A stretch of DNA of 64,000 nucleotides, from contig JAIRVG010000060.1 of NCBI GenBank assembly GCA_031253995.1, forward strand, positions 124,001 to 188,000, written 5' to 3'. The notes under the pieces are model-generated. The model was given only the letters and a program-made list of their open reading frames with translations. It was not told where the DNA came from and did no database searches. This DNA comes from Paucimonas sp. GTDB taxonomy: Bacteria > Pseudomonadota > Gammaproteobacteria > Pseudomonadales > Pseudomonadaceae. Position numbers and translations under genes: made by a program. Below, piece by piece: positions 37,643 to 47,246 of the stretch (its first letter is position 1; each line of letters opens with the position of its first letter).

Positions 37643-38174
37643 CGCCGATCTCCCAGGTGGCCGACAGGTTGAACAACACCGGATGCTCCGGCGCGCCCGC
37701 CACGATCTCGTGGCTCAGCAGCGACACATCGGACAGCTCGTCACTGGCCTCCAGGCGCCGGTGAAAATCGAGCATGGCCTCCAGGTCGCGGGCTTCGGCG
37801 GTCAGGCGCAACTGGCCCTTGCGTGCGTCCGGGGTCAGGCTGAGCAAGGCGATATCCTTGCGCGGCAGGCTTTCCAGGGTGGCGAACAGGCGCTCCCAGG
37901 GCCGCCGCAGTTGCTGCGCCACCTTGCGCATCTCGGCAAGGTTCTGCGCCTGCTCGCGAGTCTGGGCAGGCGTCGCTGCCGGCGTGCGCTCGTTGTCGCC
38001 GCTGAGTGCGCGCCGGGTGCTGTGCAGTTCACCCTGTTGCTGTCCGGCCTGGTGGTCGAGGTACCACTGGCCGGCCAGGCAAACCAGGACCAGTACACCG
38101 CCGGCAAGCAGCAGGCCCCAACCCAGGGGGCCGGAGCGGCGTGGCGGCTGGAAGTCGAGCCTGAGCGGGCGCAT
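37629..38174 (-). CDS. PilN/GspL-C-like inner-membrane protein
   Basis: A 181-residue protein with a membrane helix (GWGLLLAGGVLVLVCLAG, 18-35), a coiled-coil region and a C-terminal ferredoxin-like domain (LFATLESLPRKDIALLSLTPDARKGQLRLTAEARDLEAMLDF). It pairs with the PilO-like gene product in the inner-membrane platform. Its start lies 1 bp after the actin-like gene, as for pilM-pilN. Confidence 0.65.
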   Translation of the reverse strand: MRPLRLDFQPPRRSGPLGWGLLLAGGVLVLVCLAGQWYLDHQAGQQQGELHSTRRALSGDNERTPAATPAQTREQAQNLAEMRKVAQQLRRPWERLFATLESLPRKDIALLSLTPDARKGQLRLTAEARDLEAMLDFHRRLEASDELSDVSLLSHEIVAGAPEHPVLFNLSATWEIGDANP

Positions 38175-38175
38175 A

Positions 38176-38959
38176 TCAAGCCACCGCCCGGCACATGGCG
38201 TACAGGCTGTCGCGCACGCCGTCGGCGGCGTCCTCCAGCCCGCACAAGGTCACCCCCGGCACCTGGGGCGGCGCCTCGACACGGCCGGGGGCATGCAGGT
38301 ACAGCGACAGCTGACGGTCGCTGGCGCAGGCCTGGAGCTGGCTTTCGCGACCGATCAGCGCCGTCAGGGCCGTGTCGTTGTCGCTGCCGCCCACGGAGCG
38401 CACCGCCGTCCAGCGCCCCTCCCGGGCCAGCAGCAGCACGCTGCGCAGCGGTTCGGCGACAACGAAGAGAAAGTCATCGCTACCCAGTTGCGCGCCGAAG
38501 CGATTGAACGCCGCCATCAGGTACGGCTGCACCGAGCGCAGGCGCAGGTCGTGGTTGCTGGCCAGGCCGCGCAGGCGCTCCAGCAAGGCGCGGGGCAGCG
38601 CGGCGGCGATCCGGTCGTGGCCAGCCGCCTCGGCCGACAGCACCAGGTCCCAGGCCTGCTCCGCCACGCCGTACAGGTCTTCGAAGCACAGCCGGGCGAA
38701 TCCTTGCAGCTCCTCCGGGTGGTTGATCTGCTCGCTCCACGGCACCAGGCAGAAGCGGCTGAAGTGCGCGGAAACCACCACGTCCAGGCGGGCGCCGGCG
38801 GTGGTGTGCTCGGCCAGCAGCAGGTCGAGGGTGTCCAGGGCGACAGACCAGCCATGGAAGCCTTCGCCGATGAAACCGACGCTGCCCAGCCAGCAGCTCG
38901 TGCCGGCGCGACGCTGGCCCAGGCCGACACCGCTGGCACCGAGCACGGCGATAAAACGA

Positions 38960-38979
<20 letters not shown>
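38176..38979 (-). CDS. PilM/GspL-N-like actin-fold protein
   Basis: A 267-residue cytosolic protein. Segments RLDVVVSAHFSRFCLVPWSEQINHPEELQGFARLCFEDLYG and AALPRALLERLRGLASNHDLRLRSVQPYLMAAFN fit the actin-like domain of GspL/PilM, here shorter than usual and without a clear C-terminal membrane helix. It overlaps the ATPase gene by 20 bp, matching the known physical partnership of the ATPase with GspL. Confidence 0.62.
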
Positions 38980-40666
<1,687 letters not shown>

Positions 40667-40747
40667 GGCTTGCTCTCCAACGCCGGGGGCGGTGTGCCCT
40701 GTCGACGCGGCGAGCCATTTCGGCCCAGGCCGGAAGGTCTTGTCGCG

Positions 40748-41278
40748 TCAGGACTTCCCGGTGAGCACCTGTTCGTCGTCCGGGGCCACGGACGCCGGGG
40801 TTCGTCGGCGGTCCGCCAGCACCCAACTGCCGTCGTACAGCTGCAGCGGGAAACTCTCGGTCTTGTGCTGGCGGCGTTCGACGAAGCCTTCGGCGCGGGT
40901 CGGGGTGGTACCCGGTTCACGCGCCATGCCAAGAAGGTCGAAGACCACTCGGGCCAGCTCCGCCAGGGGAAACGGCTTGAACAGGATATGACTGACACCC
41001 AGTGCGCGGGCCCGATCACAGACTTCAGTGGTGGGGTGCCCGGTAATCAGTACGAAGTGGCAATTCCTGTCCTGGCGAACGGCATCGAGAACGTCAAAAC
41101 CTTCCATATCCGGCAAGCGGTAATCGAACACCATCACATTGGGCGCGAAACCTTCGGCAACTCCGATGGCCTTGGCGCCTTCGTGCGCGATCTGGACTTC
41201 CAGTCCCTGCGCCTGCAGATAGTTCTGCAGGTTCTGCGCAAGAAGCTGTTCGTCTTCAACAACCAGTACTTTGTTCAA
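40748..41278 (-). CDS. Single-domain response regulator at the head of the xcm operon
   Basis: A 176-residue protein with a receiver domain (1-118; D52 in MVFDYRLPDMEG, Lys near 102 in ILFKPF) and a ~58-residue tail without a DNA-binding motif. Longer ATG-initiated readings would begin inside the sigma-54 promoter, so translation probably starts at TTG (41278 or 41281) behind AAGGAG. It may take phosphate from MnxS kinases or act as a phosphate sink, or control the secretion ATPase; which is unknown. Confidence 0.75.
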   Translation of the reverse strand: MNKVLVVEDEQLLAQNLQNYLQAQGLEVQIAHEGAKAIGVAEGFAPNVMVFDYRLPDMEGFDVLDAVRQDRNCHFVLITGHPTTEVCDRARALGVSHILFKPFPLAELARVVFDLLGMAREPGTTPTRAEGFVERRQHKTESFPLQLYDGSWVLADRRRTPASVAPDDEQVLTGKS

Positions 41279-41348
41279 CAAGGCTGACTCCTTGTAACCG
41301 CAGATCCGAGGCTCGGGCCTGGTGGAGTGTGTGCCTTGCTTAGGCTTG

Positions 41349-41364
41349 AGCACACTTCATGCCA
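41349..41364 (-). promoter_or_regulatory. Sigma-54 promoter of the xcm/csm operon
   Basis: Minus-strand TGGCATGAAGTGTGCT: GG and GC are 12 bp apart and only the T at the -12 element (GTGC instead of TTGC) departs from consensus. Predicted transcript start is about 60 bp before the TTG start. Confidence 0.7.
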
Positions 41365-41436
41365 GGCAGTGCGACGCTCCGCTAGCGCTGCATGTGATTG
41401 ATGTCCATGGATAATTTTTCTCGCCACAACGGCTCC

Positions 41437-41499
41437 CCCCAAACCCGGGGACTCTGGCAGACAGGCCTTCGCGCGTTTTCCCCACTAGTGGGGAAAACG
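41437..41499. promoter_or_regulatory. MnxR-site candidates upstream of the xcm/csm operon
   Basis: Two elements: CCCCAAACCCGGGG (41437-41450), whose flanks (CCCCCC before, AC after) match those of 25301-25318, and a perfect 26-bp palindrome (41474-41499) centred on CCCCACTAGTGGGG. They lie about 75-150 bp upstream of the sigma-54 promoter; the second overlaps the 3' end of the isomerase gene. Confidence 0.65.
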
Positions 41500-42456
41500 G
41501 CTTCGCTCTTCGTCGATCCGTTCGATCCGGTTGGTCGAGCGCAATTGCGCCAAGGCGTGCTGCCGCGCCTGCGCCCGCTGCTCGCGGGCGAGGTAAGTGC
41601 GAACCATTTCCAATCCCTGTTCCTCTGAGACATCGTCTGCCTCCAAGTGGTTCTGTAAAAGAATCAGGTGCCATCCCACGTCGGTGCGCACTGCCGGGCT
41701 GATATCGCCCGGCGCCATGGCAAACACCGCGGCGTCGAACTCGGGGAGCATGCGGCCCCGGGAAAAGTAACCCAGGTCGCCCCCGGCGCTGGCGGAAGCA
41801 TCCTCGGAACGGCGTTTGGCAACGCTTTCGAAGTCCGCGCCCGCAGCGATTTCCTCGCTGGCTTCCACCAAGCGTAGCCGCGCTGCCTCGACCGTGGCGG
41901 CATCGGCATCACGCGCCACCTTGATCAGGATATGCCGGGCCTGGACCTGCTCTGGCCGGCGCATTTCGTCGCGGTGTTGCTCATACAGGGCGCGCACCTG
42001 CCGCTCGTCCGGTGCGGCAACCGTGGTCAGTTGCTCGAACAGCTGCCGGGCCGCCAGCTCGCGCCGGGTGTATTCGCCATAGGCGGCCTCATCGAAACCG
42101 GCATCGGCCAGCCGCCGTGCAAAGACCTCGGCGCCGCCCATGGCCTGGCGGGTCTGCTCGACCTGGGCCGCGACCACCTCGTCGCTGATCCGCAGGCCAC
42201 GCCGCTGCGCCTCCTGCCAGAGCAGCTCCTTGTCGATCAGCGCGTCCAGCGCCTGGCTCCGCAACTGCTGGTACGCCTTGGGACTGCGGATGCTGCCCAG
42301 CGCACGGCCCTGGTCTTCCAGGTACTCGGCGAAATAGCGCTCCAGGCGAAACGCAGAGATGGCCTCGCCATTGACCCGTGCCACCACGGGCTCGTTGCCG
42401 CCCAGCGCCCAGGGCGCCCAGAGGGCCAGCAGGATCAAGCAGTCATTGAGTTTCAT
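41485..42456 (-). CDS. Periplasmic peptidyl-prolyl isomerase (SurA/PpiC-like)
   Basis: A 323-residue exported foldase. After a short signal peptide (LILLALWAPWALG) come a SurA-type N-terminal helical domain (AISAFRLERYFAEYLEDQG) and one parvulin domain (RPEQVQARHILIKVARDADAAT ... GGDLGYFSRGRMLPEFDAAVFAMAPGDIS). It is the last gene of the mnxG operon and likely helps fold the huge oxidase or its partners before export. The ATG at 42456 begins 13 bp after the preceding gene. Confidence 0.85.
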   Translation of the reverse strand: MKLNDCLILLALWAPWALGGNEPVVARVNGEAISAFRLERYFAEYLEDQGRALGSIRSPKAYQQLRSQALDALIDKELLWQEAQRRGLRISDEVVAAQVEQTRQAMGGAEVFARRLADAGFDEAAYGEYTRRELAARQLFEQLTTVAAPDERQVRALYEQHRDEMRRPEQVQARHILIKVARDADAATVEAARLRLVEASEEIAAGADFESVAKRRSEDASASAGGDLGYFSRGRMLPEFDAAVFAMAPGDISPAVRTDVGWHLILLQNHLEADDVSEEQGLEMVRTYLAREQRAQARQHALAQLRSTNRIERIDEERSRFPH

Positions 42457-42469
42457 GGTCGGACTCCAG

Positions 42470-44020
42470 TCATGGCATCGCGGCAATGGGTCTATAGGGC
42501 GCCACCAGGTAGAAACGCTGCTCGGGCAGTTCCAGGGTCACCACGTGGGCGCCGTTCAGGCCCAGGCGGCGACCGGGGCCGAAGCTGATCGGCGGGGTCA
42601 GGCCGGTGGCGAAGTCATGCAGGCCTTCAAGGGCAGTCACCAGTCGCTCGCGGCTGGCGTCGCGCCCGGCCTGCTTCAGGCCTTCGTCCAGCAGCAGCAT
42701 CGAGCTGAAGGCCGCCACCTGCAGCAGCGCATGCTGTCCGCCCAGGCCCGTGGCCTCGCGGACCTGGGCCAGCGCCTGGCGGCCGGCCGTGGTCCAGTCG
42801 CCGGGGACGAAGGGATAGGCCAGGAACACCCGCCGGGAAAACACCTCGGGCACCTGCAGCAGGTCGCCCGCCACCTGGTTGGCGATGGCCAGCAGCTGAG
42901 GTGCCTGGCCGGCTGCCTGCAGGCGGCTGGCAAGGCTGCTGAAGCCGGCGCCATTGCCCAGGAAGAAGATCGACCGCAACGGCGGCAAGGCTGGCGCCTG
43001 CGCCGGGTCCCAGGGCTGCAGGCGCACGTCCTGCCAGCCGGTGGCCCGCAGGTACTGGCCGAGCTGCTCGGCGGCCAGCACCTGCCCGGCCTCGTTCGGG
43101 TAGGCGATCAGCGTCGGTCCCGGCTGCGCCGCCAACTGTTGGCCGGCGTAGTCGGCCAGGGCGAACAGTTGCTCGCGCAGCCCCGGCAAGGGCTCGAACA
43201 CCTGCCGGCTCGACGGCGCTGCGCCGAACAACGACACCGCCCCGATCAAGGGCACCCCGGCCCGCTCCAGGCGCTGCGCCAGCGCCGGGTCAAGGGCCGG
43301 TGCCAGCGGCGCGATCAGGGCGAACACCTGTTCCTCGTCCAGCAGCCGGTCGAGGGCCTGCCCGGCACTCTGCAGGTCCGGGCCAGGATCGACGATGGTC
43401 AGGCGCAACCGCCGGCCATGGATACCGCCCGCCTGGTTGATACGCTCGATGCAGCCCTTGAGCAGCGCCGCCACGGTGGCGCCCTCCTCGGCCAGCGGCC
43501 CGGTGCCGGGCAACAGCGTGCCGAGGTGCACGCTGTCGGTTTCCAGGCCAGGGTCACGGTCCTCGGCCAGGCGCTTGAGATAGGCGCTGAGGTTGCGCTG
43601 GTCGTTCAGCGACAAGACGAAGCGCGGCATGCTCGGGTCGAGCCGGTTGCCCGCCGGATCGCGGCCTTCCTGGATCGCCCGGGCCAGGCTGGCCTCGGAA
43701 TAGGCCGGGTAGCTGCGGCCATTGACCTGCTGCTGGCCATGCACGCTGCTCAGCCGCGACCAGCCAAGGTCCACCGGGCGCACCCCGCCCTCCGCTCGCC
43801 CGCGCCCGTCGGCGCCGTGGCAACTGGCGCAGGGCAGCCGGGTGGCGGGCAGCAGTATGCCCGCCGCGCCGACCCGCGCCATGACCGGCTCGCCGCTGGC
43901 CGACAGGCCCTCGCGGTACAAGCGCTTGCCGGCGCTTTCGCTGGCGTCCAGCGACAGTGCCGAGGCAGCGCTGGCCATGCCGGCGAGGCACAACAGGCCG
44001 AGGACAAGAAGGGGCTTCAT
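42470..44020 (-). CDS. Cytochrome c domain fused to a type 1 periplasmic binding-protein domain
   Basis: A 516-residue exported protein with signal peptide (LVLGLLCLAGMASAAS). The N-terminal cytochrome c domain has CASCH at 64-68 and MPRFVLSLNDQRNLSAYLK with a candidate Met ligand near 131; residues about 160-500 form a Leu/Ile/Val-binding-protein-like module (HLGTLLPGTGPLAEEGATVAALLKGCIERINQAGGIHGRRLRL). No transporter genes adjoin it. Placement in the mnxG operon suggests a periplasmic redox or sensing function; the ligand is unknown. Confidence 0.8.
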   Translation of the reverse strand: MKPLLVLGLLCLAGMASAASALSLDASESAGKRLYREGLSASGEPVMARVGAAGILLPATRLPCASCHGADGRGRAEGGVRPVDLGWSRLSSVHGQQQVNGRSYPAYSEASLARAIQEGRDPAGNRLDPSMPRFVLSLNDQRNLSAYLKRLAEDRDPGLETDSVHLGTLLPGTGPLAEEGATVAALLKGCIERINQAGGIHGRRLRLTIVDPGPDLQSAGQALDRLLDEEQVFALIAPLAPALDPALAQRLERAGVPLIGAVSLFGAAPSSRQVFEPLPGLREQLFALADYAGQQLAAQPGPTLIAYPNEAGQVLAAEQLGQYLRATGWQDVRLQPWDPAQAPALPPLRSIFFLGNGAGFSSLASRLQAAGQAPQLLAIANQVAGDLLQVPEVFSRRVFLAYPFVPGDWTTAGRQALAQVREATGLGGQHALLQVAAFSSMLLLDEGLKQAGRDASRERLVTALEGLHDFATGLTPPISFGPGRRLGLNGAHVVTLELPEQRFYLVAPYRPIAAMP

Positions 44021-44029
44021 GACCGGCCC

Positions 44030-44656
44030 TCAGCGCCCGACCACGGGCATGGTCAGCAATTGCAGGCGCTGGGCGATGGCTGCGGCCGGCGCATCGGGGC
44101 GGATCTTGCTCCAGCGCTTGTTGGCCACGTCGCCGACGATCAGTTGCGTGGAGTGTTGCTCGGGAGACGGCACGATCTGCCCGATGCGCCGCAGCACCAG
44201 GTCGATCAGCGCCTTGTCGCCGGTCAGGAAAAGCCAGTGGGGGTCATCGACCCCTTGCTTCAAGGTGTAGGCCTTGAGCACCGCCGGCGTGTCGCGCAGC
44301 GGATCACTGGTAAGGGAAATGAAGGTGATGTCCTGGGCCTGGTCGCCCAGCAGCTCGCGCACCTCCTTGAGCTTGCGGGTGACCAGCGGGCAGGCATCCG
44401 TGCAGTGGGTGAAGATCACATTCAGCAGCACCACGCGGTTTTCCAGGGCATCGCTGTAGAACCGCAGGGTCTCGCCGTTCTGGTCCTGCAGCGGGGTATC
44501 GGTGAACCAGGTCCTGGCATCGCGGGTGCCGACCGGCGGCGGCTCGGCGACCGGCGGCGTATCGCCGGGCAACGGGGCATGCCCTTCATGGGCCAGGGCC
44601 ACGGCGGCGAAAATGCAGAAGCACACCCACAGCACGATCAGGTCCGAGACTTTCAT
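44030..44656 (-). CDS. SCO1/SenC family copper chaperone
   Basis: A 208-residue membrane-anchored thioredoxin-fold protein (helix at 5-22). Copper ligands are the CxxxC in IFTHCTDACPLV and the His in PEQHSTQLIVGD. The His-containing N terminus after the helix (AHEGHAP) may also bind copper. The ATG overlaps the stop of the preceding SCO gene (ATGA). It is the third SCO protein of the locus. Confidence 0.87.
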   Translation of the reverse strand: MKVSDLIVLWVCFCIFAAVALAHEGHAPLPGDTPPVAEPPPVGTRDARTWFTDTPLQDQNGETLRFYSDALENRVVLLNVIFTHCTDACPLVTRKLKEVRELLGDQAQDITFISLTSDPLRDTPAVLKAYTLKQGVDDPHWLFLTGDKALIDLVLRRIGQIVPSPEQHSTQLIVGDVANKRWSKIRPDAPAAAIAQRLQLLTMPVVGR

Positions 44657-45297
44657 GGTTGCTGCTCCCGTGCGACCAGGCTGTGCCCGGCATGCGCATG
44701 GCGTTGCGCGCCGAGCCTGTCCACCTCGCGGATCAGCACCGCGGGATCGGTGAAGCCGTAGTAGCGGGTCCAGTGGCGGCTGTTGCCATCGCCCACCAGG
44801 ATCAGCGGGGCGTGGCTGCCAAGGTCGCCGCTGAAGCTGCCCAGCCCCTTGAGGGTTTCCGTCACCGCGCTCGGCGTGCCGGTCAGCCAGCTCCAGCCGG
44901 GGCCGTTCTGGAAAGTCCTGGCGTAGTCGTTCAGGCGCCGTGCATCGTCGCGCTGCGGATCGATACTCAGCGACACCAGCTGCACCTCCCTGCCGACGCG
45001 CTCGCCCAGTTGCTTCTGCACCTTGCCGAGGATCGAGGACACCACCGGGCAGACCGTGGTGCAGCTTGTGTAGATGAAGCTCATGACCACGATGCGGTCG
45101 CTCACCAGGTCGCGCTCCAGGTGCACTTCCTGGCCGTCCTGGTCGGTCAGCGCCACATTGGCGAACCTGACCGAGGTTTCCTGGGCGCTGGCCGCGGCGG
45201 CCGGCATGTCGTGGCCGGCGTGTTCGCCCGCCGAGTGCGCCTGGGCCTGGGTGATCGCGACAGCGAGCAGGCCGAGGGTCAGCAAGAATCGGTTCAT
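44653..45297 (-). CDS. SCO1/SenC family copper chaperone
   Basis: A 214-residue exported thioredoxin-fold protein: signal peptide (LLTLGLLAVAITQAQA), a His-rich segment HSAGEHAGHDMP, the CxxxC in YTSCTTVCPVV and the conserved His in LGSHAPLILVG. The C terminus is again His-rich (RHAHAGHSLV). It lies 12 bp after the beta-propeller gene, so it is part of the mnxG operon and presumably supplies copper to MnxG. Confidence 0.88.
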   Translation of the reverse strand: MNRFLLTLGLLAVAITQAQAHSAGEHAGHDMPAAAASAQETSVRFANVALTDQDGQEVHLERDLVSDRIVVMSFIYTSCTTVCPVVSSILGKVQKQLGERVGREVQLVSLSIDPQRDDARRLNDYARTFQNGPGWSWLTGTPSAVTETLKGLGSFSGDLGSHAPLILVGDGNSRHWTRYYGFTDPAVLIREVDRLGAQRHAHAGHSLVAREQQP

Positions 45298-45309
45298 GTC
45301 GGTTTCCTC

Positions 45310-47214
45310 TCAATGGGCCACGCCGGGGACAGCCCGGACACTGGCGAAGGTCTTGTCGCCAAAGTCCGCGCCGAGTGAGGCAGCACGTACATGCAGGTAC
45401 CAGGCTCCGGGCTGGTCGAGGGTCAGCGGCACCTCGTAGACGCCCTCGCCCACCTCCCGCGCGGCCACGCTCCGGGCCCGCGACGAGGGCGCCAGGAAGT
45501 AGCGCACCTGGACATCCTTGAGCCCGCTGCGGCCAATCGCCTGCTTGCCCTGGACGATGCGAAAACGCACCGGGTACGGGCTGCCGACGGGGGTGCTGGC
45601 GCTGTCGAGGAGAAACTCGATCCTCGCCACCCCGGGCAGCCGGGCACTGTCGCCGGCGGGTTCGACCTGCGCGCTGAAGCAATGGACGATGTTCGGCTGG
45701 TTGAGCAGGAACGCCACGTCGAAGCGCCCGGCCGCCGGCAACCGCACCCTCGCGCTGTACAGCCCCGGCTCGACCTCGCGCAGGCTGCGGTCGATCACCA
45801 GCGCGGCGCGCGCCACCTGGCCGCGGTTGGGGTAGCCGGACATCGGCGCGTTCATGCCCTCGGCGTAGAAATAGGTGGTGTTGTCCACCGGGTTGACCAC
45901 GAACACCGCGTTGTCGTCCCGGGTCACGGCCAGGCTCGACGCCAGCGGCAGGTCACCCGCCAGGCGCGGCGCCTGGGGACCGGCGTCGAAACCCTGGCTG
46001 ATCGGGGTGCGTCCCTGCCCCAGCGAAGCGAGGTTGATCATCGTCACCTTGGCCGACGACAGTCCGCGGACATAGGCATAGGCCTGGCTGAACACCACCT
46101 GGTAGGGCTCGCTGGACACCGCCACATCGTGGATCAGCGTGTCGTTGCCGGCGTCGATGATCGAGGCCTGGTTCTCCAGGGTGTTGAGCACCACGCCAAA
46201 GCGTCCGTCATGGCTGAAGCCCATCGGGCCGAGCCCCTGCTTCAACTGCACGACCCGGCGCACCGCCTGGCTGCTGCCGTCGATGACGGTCAGCGTGCCG
46301 TCCCTGCCATCGGCGACATAGACCGCCTGGGACAGCGGCGACCAGGCCAGCGACAGCGGGTGCGAACCGGTCTTGATCTGCTTGCTGAGGGTCAGGCTGG
46401 CAATGTCGATGACGCTGACCGTGCCATCGTCGCGGTTGCTGACGAAGGCGTGGCGGCTGTCCTGGCTGAAGGCGATCTCGTGATGGCCGGCGCCGGTGGC
46501 CAGGTGTTTCAGCGGCTTGAGGCTCTGTGCATCGATCACCGTGACCCCGGAGCGACCGGGGGACTTGGCATTGTTGCCGACCCACAGCAGCCGCTCGTCC
46601 GGCTGCAGGGCCACGCGCACCGGCTCCTCGCCCGCCGCGACGCTGTCGATGACCTTGAACCGCTCGCTGTCGATCACCGCCACTTCACCGGCTGCCGGCA
46701 GGGAAACGAACACCCGCTTGTTGTCCTTCGGCGTGACCCAGTCCATCGGCGCCTGTTTCAGCTCGATCCGCGCCAGGGTGCTGGTGATCCCGCCCACCGA
46801 CACCTGCGGATCGACCACGGAAATGCTGGCGTCGCGGTTCATGACCAGGAGGAAGTAGCTATTCAGGTCGAGCAGCGGCCGGGCGCCGATGTTGGACTTG
46901 AGAAACACCCCGACCCGCGATTTGCAGCTGTGCTCGCGGCCCTGGGCAAGGTCGGCGGCGGCGGCCTGTGGGTCGAGCCAGGCGCCCGGCGCCAGGCCCG
47001 CCAGAGGCTGGCCAGAGGCGCTGTCGCTGATGCGAAAGCCCACATCGGCGAACTCGCCTTCGCGCAACACGCCATCCTCGGCCAGGGGCGCGATGCGCAA
47101 CGCCACCGAGACCCCGTCGCGCACCAGCGCGCCCTCCTCCCCGGCGGCCCAGCCCAGGCCGCCCAGCGCCATCAACAGCGCCCCCATCCACCACCCGCAT
47201 GCGCCCTTGTTCAT
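45310..47214 (-). CDS. Exported YVTN/cytochrome-d1-type beta-propeller protein
   Basis: A 634-residue exported protein with signal peptide ending GLGWA. Repeated blades carry motifs such as VFVSLPAAGEVAVIDSERFKVIDSV and AFVSNRDDGTVSVIDIASL (about 110-430), followed by a C-terminal Ig/FixH-like domain (VRFRIVQGKQAIGRSGLKDVQVRYFLAP). There is no CxxCH, so haem is not covalently bound. It begins 32 bp after mnxG. It may bind or present the oxidase at the outer surface; function unknown. Confidence 0.78.
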   Translation of the reverse strand: MNKGACGWWMGALLMALGGLGWAAGEEGALVRDGVSVALRIAPLAEDGVLREGEFADVGFRISDSASGQPLAGLAPGAWLDPQAAAADLAQGREHSCKSRVGVFLKSNIGARPLLDLNSYFLLVMNRDASISVVDPQVSVGGITSTLARIELKQAPMDWVTPKDNKRVFVSLPAAGEVAVIDSERFKVIDSVAAGEEPVRVALQPDERLLWVGNNAKSPGRSGVTVIDAQSLKPLKHLATGAGHHEIAFSQDSRHAFVSNRDDGTVSVIDIASLTLSKQIKTGSHPLSLAWSPLSQAVYVADGRDGTLTVIDGSSQAVRRVVQLKQGLGPMGFSHDGRFGVVLNTLENQASIIDAGNDTLIHDVAVSSEPYQVVFSQAYAYVRGLSSAKVTMINLASLGQGRTPISQGFDAGPQAPRLAGDLPLASSLAVTRDDNAVFVVNPVDNTTYFYAEGMNAPMSGYPNRGQVARAALVIDRSLREVEPGLYSARVRLPAAGRFDVAFLLNQPNIVHCFSAQVEPAGDSARLPGVARIEFLLDSASTPVGSPYPVRFRIVQGKQAIGRSGLKDVQVRYFLAPSSRARSVAAREVGEGVYEVPLTLDQPGAWYLHVRAASLGADFGDKTFASVRAVPGVAH

Positions 47215-47246
47215 GTGCCTTCTCCCCCTCGGATTGCCGCCCGCCG

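Noticed and set aside
41474..41499. The perfect 26-bp palindrome read as a transcription terminator
   Set aside because: There is almost no loop and it overlaps the isomerase stop; the position upstream of a sigma-54 promoter and the shared G4/C4 core fit a protein binding site better. Termination is not excluded.
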